Shown here: positions 59,438 to 64,000 of the stretch, piece after piece
How the letters are laid out: the number at the start of each line of letters is the position of its first letter
Position numbering within the stretch: position 1 is the first letter of the stretch
Source: Mycogone perniciosa
Taxonomy: Eukaryota > Ascomycota > Sordariomycetes > Hypocreales > Hypocreaceae
Direction: 5' to 3'
NCBI GenBank assembly: GCA_025331125.1
Contig: JAOALB010000038.1
Span: 62,001-126,000, forward strand
DNA: 64,000 nucleotides
The notes under the pieces: generated by a model
The model's database searches: none
What the model was told of the DNA's origin: nothing
The model's input: only the letters and a program-made list of their open reading frames with translations
Program-made: the position numbers and the translations under genes

Positions 59438-62400
59438 ATGGCCTGGGACCACCTCGACATCACCAAGCCGCACTTGGTGTACATCATCCTCGGCGGTTTC
59501 ACTGCCCTCTTCATGCTCTGCTCCTCCGTCATCAAGGAGCGCATGTATATTGGCGAGGCTACTGTCGCGACGCTCTGTGGCGTCATCTTCGGCCCTCATG
59601 CCGCCAACCTGATAAACCCCAACGAATGGGGCAGCGTCGACATCGTCACCGTCGAGTTCTCGCGCATCGTCCTCGTCGTCCAATGCTTCGCCGTCGGCGT
59701 CGAACTGCCCAGGTTTTACATGGAGAAGCACTGGCGCTCTGTCGTCTTCTTGCTTGTGCCCGTCATGGCCGCGGGATGGCTCCTCGTCAGCTTGTTCGTG
59801 TGGTGGATGGTGCCCGCGCTCAGCTGGCTCGAGTCCCTTGTCGTTGCTGCATGTGTTACTGCTACTGACCCTGTCCTGGCTTCGTCCGTTGTCGGCAAAG
59901 GCAAGTTTGCGAAGCGAGTGCCCAAGCATTTGCGAGACCTGCTGTCCGCCGAGTCTGGCTGTAACGATGGCATGGCTTTCCCGTTCATCTACCTGTCGCT
60001 ATATCTCATCCAGTATAACCTCAAGGCTAGGGATGTTAGCTACTACTTTGTTGTCTATGTTATTCTTTATGAATGCATATTCGGCGCGGTATATGGCTTC
60101 CTCGTCGGGTACATTGCGCGTCACGGCATCAAGTACGCCGAGAAGCATGACCTGATTGATCGCGAGAGTTTCCTCGTCTTCTATTTCGTCGTGGCCCTCT
60201 TCTGCGCCGGTTCAGGTAGTATTCTCGGCGTAGACGATCTTCTCGTGGGCTTTGCCGCGGGTGTTGGCTTTTCCAACGACGGATGGTTTGGTGAAAAGAC
60301 GGAGGAGTCGCATGTTTCCAACGTTATTGACTTGCTTCTCAACTTGGCCTACTTTGTCTATTTCGGAACCATCATCCCCTGGGAGCAGTACAACAGCGGA
60401 TACCTCGGCATGTCGGCCTGGCGACTTGTTGTCATTGCTATTTTCGTCATCCTCTTCCGACGGATCCCCATTATGATGATGCTCAAACCCTTCATACCGG
60501 ACATAAAAAATTGGCGAGAGGCGCTCTTTGCCGGGCATTTCGGTCCCATAGGGGTCGGCGCCATCTTTGTCGCCATCCTAGCGCGTTCCGAGTTGGAACA
60601 CCATGAGCCTGTTCCTCTTTCCGAGTTGCCACCGCCGGGCTCTCCTCATTATAATCTGATATATCTTGTGTGGCCTATCGTCACATTCCTTGTTATCTCA
60701 TCGATTATCGTTCACGGCTCATCTATCGCTGTCTTCACGTTGGGTAAGCGCATCAACACCTTGTCGCTGACCATGTCGTATACGGCCGCGCCGGAGGATG
60801 GCCCATCATGGATGAACCGACTACCCAGAATTTCTTCTCAGTCTCGATCGCAGGCTAGGACCATGTCGGAAACTTCGTTTGACGACTTCAAGATGCCCGA
60901 TTTCCCTGCAGGAACTCTCGCTCCGCCTACGCATTTCTTGCGTCGACAGAGGGATGAAGAAAACCACGGCCACAGCCGCTCAGGCAGCAGAGCATCTTCC
61001 CTAGTGTCAAGGAAGAGGAAACACAAGAAGTGGGATGATGGCATTGGCCCAGGCGGCCCAATTAGCCAATCCGCCATCTTCCCCAACCGCCAGTCCACCA
61101 TGAGCCCGGCTTCGTCCCCCGAAAAGGAATCAGTACCGCCTTCCCAGGAAGCTGGAGATTCAAGCCTCTCCGATGACAGTCCTAGGGATACTGACCTGGA
61201 GAGGTCAGATGCGGAGCCGACGCCTGTGCGTGATGGAACCGAGTCACCTGCAGGGCCTCACATTAATGTTTATGAGGAAGGACGTCAACTGGTCTTTGAG
61301 AATGAAGATGGAGACGTCCTGGACGTTCGACCTAGTCCACAGGAAAGCGAGGAAGAACCCCGACCAGAGCCCCGATCAGAGCTCAGTCCTTCAAAAGAGA
61401 AATCGAAGGCGGAGGGAGACGCGTTTAGTTGGTCAATCGGTAGTATCCGACGCAAGGTGACGGATATGTACAGCTCAGAGCTGGAGAAGCGGAAGGAGAA
61501 GGACAAGAAGGCTCGGAAGCATGAACCTGCTCGAGCCTATCAATTTGGCAACATGGTAATGCCCCTTACATCATCCAACTAAAATCCCATTTCGCTAACC
61601 ATCGGTAGATTATCGTCGAAGATAAGGACGGAGAAGTCGTAAAGACTTACGAACTTCCCTCCCAAAAATCAGGTGGCCAAGAGTCCAGCACCCTCAATAG
61701 CAGTCTCAAATACCTCGGTCTGAGTACCTTGGCCCGTCAAACCGAGAAGTCCCCCGAGGCAGCCGCTGAAGAAGGCCAGGCTGGTGGTGAATCTTCCGCT
61801 ACTGGCGCCGCCGCTGCACCTTCTAAGCTGGCGCCCAGGCCTAGCTGGGCCACCGGCTTCGGTGTCCTAGGCGGTGGCGAAGGTCGCAAGAAGATCGTGG
61901 CGCAACAGCAGGACGACTCCGATGACGATAGACAGATCCGGTTCACCATCGGTGGTGTAGGACGACGCATGACGAAGGAAGATTTCATTCACGAAGTCCA
62001 GAAACTAGACGCCGGCACACGAAGAGAAGTCGTAGACCATTCATCCGCATCCACCGCCCTGAAGAACATAGCTCGACAAGATCCCCCCCGGAAAGTAACT
62101 CGTCCCACCATCCCCGAAATCATCGAGCACGGCCCCAACATGGCTGGTGGCAGCAACTCCTCCTCAGCCACCGCCCGTCACTCAGAATCTATATCTCCCC
62201 GTCGCCAACCCTCCGACGCACCCCGCGGAAGACAGGAGACAGCGGGTCCTTCATCATCACGCGGTAAACCCTCCGAAATGCAAGGCGAAACACCAGTAGA
62301 GCGGAAACGTCGCTTAGCCGCCCTCTCAGGCCAGCAAAGCGAAGACTACTCCAGCAAAGACAAAGACGAAGACAAAGACACAGATAGAGGGAGAGCAAGA

Positions 62401-62571
62401 GCAGCAGGAGCAGATACAGGCGAAACTGCCGCTGAGAGAAGACGCCGTGAGGCCGCACTGGGCATGGATGGTGCAGCGGGCGTCATGTCCGACAGCGATA
62501 GCGACACGGAGAGAGTGTCCCCCGCCAGGAAAGGGATTCGGTTTGCAGAGCATCCGAATAGACAAGCCTGA
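59438..62571 (+). CDS. nha1: Plasma-membrane Na+/H+ antiporter, Nha1/Sod2 family
   Basis: Exports Na+, Li+ and probably K+ in exchange for protons across the plasma membrane, setting salt tolerance and pH. Exon 1 (59438-61555) and exon 2 (61609-62571) are joined by a 53-bp intron (GTAATG...GCTAAC...GGTAG), giving 1,026 residues. Residues 12-430 hold about 12 membrane helices of the monovalent cation:proton antiporter-1 fold. The acidic residues known to be essential in fission yeast Sod2 are present at equivalent places: D144 in TATDPVLAS, D177 in GCNDGMAF, D266-D267 in GVDDLLVG. The long hydrophilic C-terminal tail (about 590 residues) is Ser/Glu/Lys-rich, with QFGNM-IIVEDKDGEVV spanning the splice junction, a block I recall as conserved in fungal Nha1 tails. 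It ends with an acidic KDKDEDKDTDRGR run. Confidence 0.95.
61556..61608 (+). other. Intron of the antiporter gene
   Basis: GTAATG donor, GCTAAC branch site (61594-61599) and GGTAG acceptor. An in-frame TAA within it (after CATCCAAC) requires splicing to reach the conserved tail. Both flanks are in phase 0. Confidence 0.93.
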
Positions 62572-63061
62572 ATGTATATGACAGCATGTAAATAGAAAGG
62601 GGCGGAGGGTTTTGTTTTGCATAGCGTGTATTTTTGGGAGGCATGGCTTTTTCTTTTCTTTGGGACCATAACATGATGATTATGGGGGTTTCGTTTTCTA
62701 ACCATTAATGGGGATGATAATGTCCAACGGGGGCTACTTATACACGGGATAAGGCGATAAAAGACGGGAACGGGAGTTTTATATTAGAGAGGATTGTAGC
62801 ATGAGATCAGCTATGCTTATGCATCATATGATAATGATATTTACTTTAAAACCTTTAACCCACAAGTTTCGCTGAATCTGAACTGATGAATGGGGCTTGA
62901 TGTTTCCATAATAGGAAATTTTGATAAGGCGCGCACGAGTCGCGCCGCCAACCCTCACGTTTGTATGACCATGGATGTTACCGTCGATTAGGAAGCCCTT
63001 TCTTCAGAGCTCAATACCTCTTAGCAAAACGACAGCTTGCAACTAGTATTTAGAACTTCCA
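62572..63061. other. Intergenic, no gene seen
   Basis: This is the 3' flank of the antiporter gene and the leader region of the next plus-strand gene. I see nothing recognisable. Confidence 0.5.
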
Positions 63062-63283
63062 ATGTTATCGAGAACTCAAGGGGTCGATCATCACGTGGCT
63101 CAGCGTCACATTGTGGCTCTCCCTAGCTTGCCGCCACCTAATAGTGTCCGTCCAGGTCCATTCTCTCATATGGCTCAAAATCAACAACACAAGATCAACC
63201 ATGTAAAACTGAACCCCTTTTTCCCAACTTCCCCTCCAATTACTACAAGTGCTGGGCGGTCTAGCAGCCAATGGACTCCTCCA

Positions 63284-63958
63284 ATGGACTCCTCCAATGG
63301 CCAGCAAGACTCGCCGCTCTCTATATCGGCCAGCATCACCGGCATCCTCACCTTTATCGTCGCCATCGCGGCTGCGGCATACGCACGCATCACGTACCTG
63401 CGTAACTGCGATGACGAATACTTCCGCGTCAAGACGTCCCTATCATGGTATAAAACCGAATCGACCTGGCTCGCCGAACTACTACGCGCGCTAGACACGT
63501 CGTCACCACACACAGGCAATGGCAACGGCAACGGCTTCCGCCAGAGAACCGAGTATCAAATGTACAAATTCGTCATGGACGACCTTTTAAATCTGGAGCA
63601 GAGGTTGCTGGATTTCGTAGACGAGATTGAAGTCAAGGCCGCAGAGAGGGACCAGACGGGGACGAGCTGGACGCTTTTGCCGCGGAGCTGGCAGGGCGGG
63701 AGACGCTCGGTTGCGGTGTCGTGGCTGTCGGTGCGGACCAAGGCGATGGAGTTGGTGAGGCAGCGGGAGGCGATGACGGCGAGGGTGCAGTTTTTGCAGA
63801 TGAGTATGATTTCGTCGAGAATAAGCGATTTGGAGTTGAGGATGAGGGTGCAGGAGATGGGGGAGAAGCGAGAGGGGGTGAATCGGCTGGTGGAGAGAAT
63901 TCCGTTGGCTGGAGATTTTGACCATGTCAGGATACTGCTTTCTGGGAAAACACTCTAG
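63284..63958 (+). CDS. Small single-pass membrane protein, unknown function
   Basis: The frame is open from ATG 63062, but the coding character begins at the second ATG of a short duplication, 63284 (MDSSNGQQDSPLS). I prefer that start, giving 224 residues; 298 residues result from 63062. Residues about 13-34 (ISASITGILTFIVAIAAAAY) form one hydrophobic segment near the N-terminus. It is followed by a cytosolic-type region rich in charged residues, with predicted helices and a likely coiled coil near the end (about 150-205). The pattern of a SISASITGILTF-type membrane segment followed by a helical tail recurs in uncharacterised proteins of filamentous fungi. A NGNGNG run occurs at about 83-88. 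The role is unknown. Confidence 0.65.
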   Translation: MDSSNGQQDSPLSISASITGILTFIVAIAAAAYARITYLRNCDDEYFRVKTSLSWYKTESTWLAELLRALDTSSPHTGNGNGNGFRQRTEYQMYKFVMDDLLNLEQRLLDFVDEIEVKAAERDQTGTSWTLLPRSWQGGRRSVAVSWLSVRTKAMELVRQREAMTARVQFLQMSMISSRISDLELRMRVQEMGEKREGVNRLVERIPLAGDFDHVRILLSGKTL

Positions 63959-64000
63959 TTGCAGCAGGGGCCCAATGCCAGAGAGGTGACTAGTAAGAGC

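Noticed and set aside
59429..59929. Minus-strand 166-codon frame overlapping the antiporter start
   Set aside because: Acidic, His/Asp-rich antisense shadow of membrane-helix codons; the plus-strand gene is certain.

Overview
The window looks like genomic DNA of a filamentous ascomycete (Pezizomycotina). It joins two very different compartments. Positions 1 to about 38,160 are an extremely AT-rich, gene-free isochore. Almost every recognisable coding relic there is broken by TAA/TAG stops and C-to-T / G-to-A transitions, the signature of repeat-induced point mutation (RIP). From about 38,160 to 64,000 the DNA has ordinary composition, short introns (about 53-92 bp) with GTRNGT...CTRAC...AG signals, dispersed 5S rRNA and a tRNA. 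I cannot name the species.

The AT-rich half is a stack of dead LTR retrotransposons. Family A is Ty3/gypsy (LTR about 377 bp; one complete element at 5152-12515 with a chromodomain and a perfect 5-bp target-site duplication, plus reverse-strand copies or LTRs at 1-3.9 kb, 14.0-19.2 kb and 36.7 kb). Family B is Ty3/gypsy with a 172-bp LTR: a complete reverse-strand element at 27345-34016 sits inside an older relative, with a solo LTR at 3918-4089 and a 3' end at 37.1-38.1 kb. Family C is Ty1/copia (LTR about 582 bp; a complete element at 19580-26083 abutting the remains of another copy). Two small LTR-like modules (13192-13310 and 35639-35899) and a GC-normal relic (12.5-13.3 kb) punctuate the isochore.

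The gene-bearing half starts with a 5S rRNA fragment and a near-complete 5S rRNA gene (38.4-38.7 kb). Next, on the minus strand, is one very large highly reducing polyketide synthase (38850-48373, about 2,874 residues, 15 exons) with order KS-AT-DH-cMT-ER-KR-ACP-reductase. Two single-base frame breaks (in cMT and KR) mean that it is either a recent pseudogene or carries assembly errors. No tailoring enzyme, transporter or regulator is visible beside it, so it is an orphan backbone gene at the edge of a RIP block.

Then come an unrecognised minus-strand gene (49678-50.7 kb), an F-box protein gene (50799-52178, minus), an unrecognised plus-strand gene with an in-frame stop (52750-53912), tRNA-Asn (54136-54208, minus), a secreted GPI-anchored Ser/Thr-rich protein (55428-56159), a plasma-membrane Na+/H+ antiporter of the Nha1/Sod2 family (59438-62571, two exons) and a small single-pass membrane protein (63284-63958). 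These look like ordinary housekeeping or lineage-specific genes with no evident functional link to the synthase.
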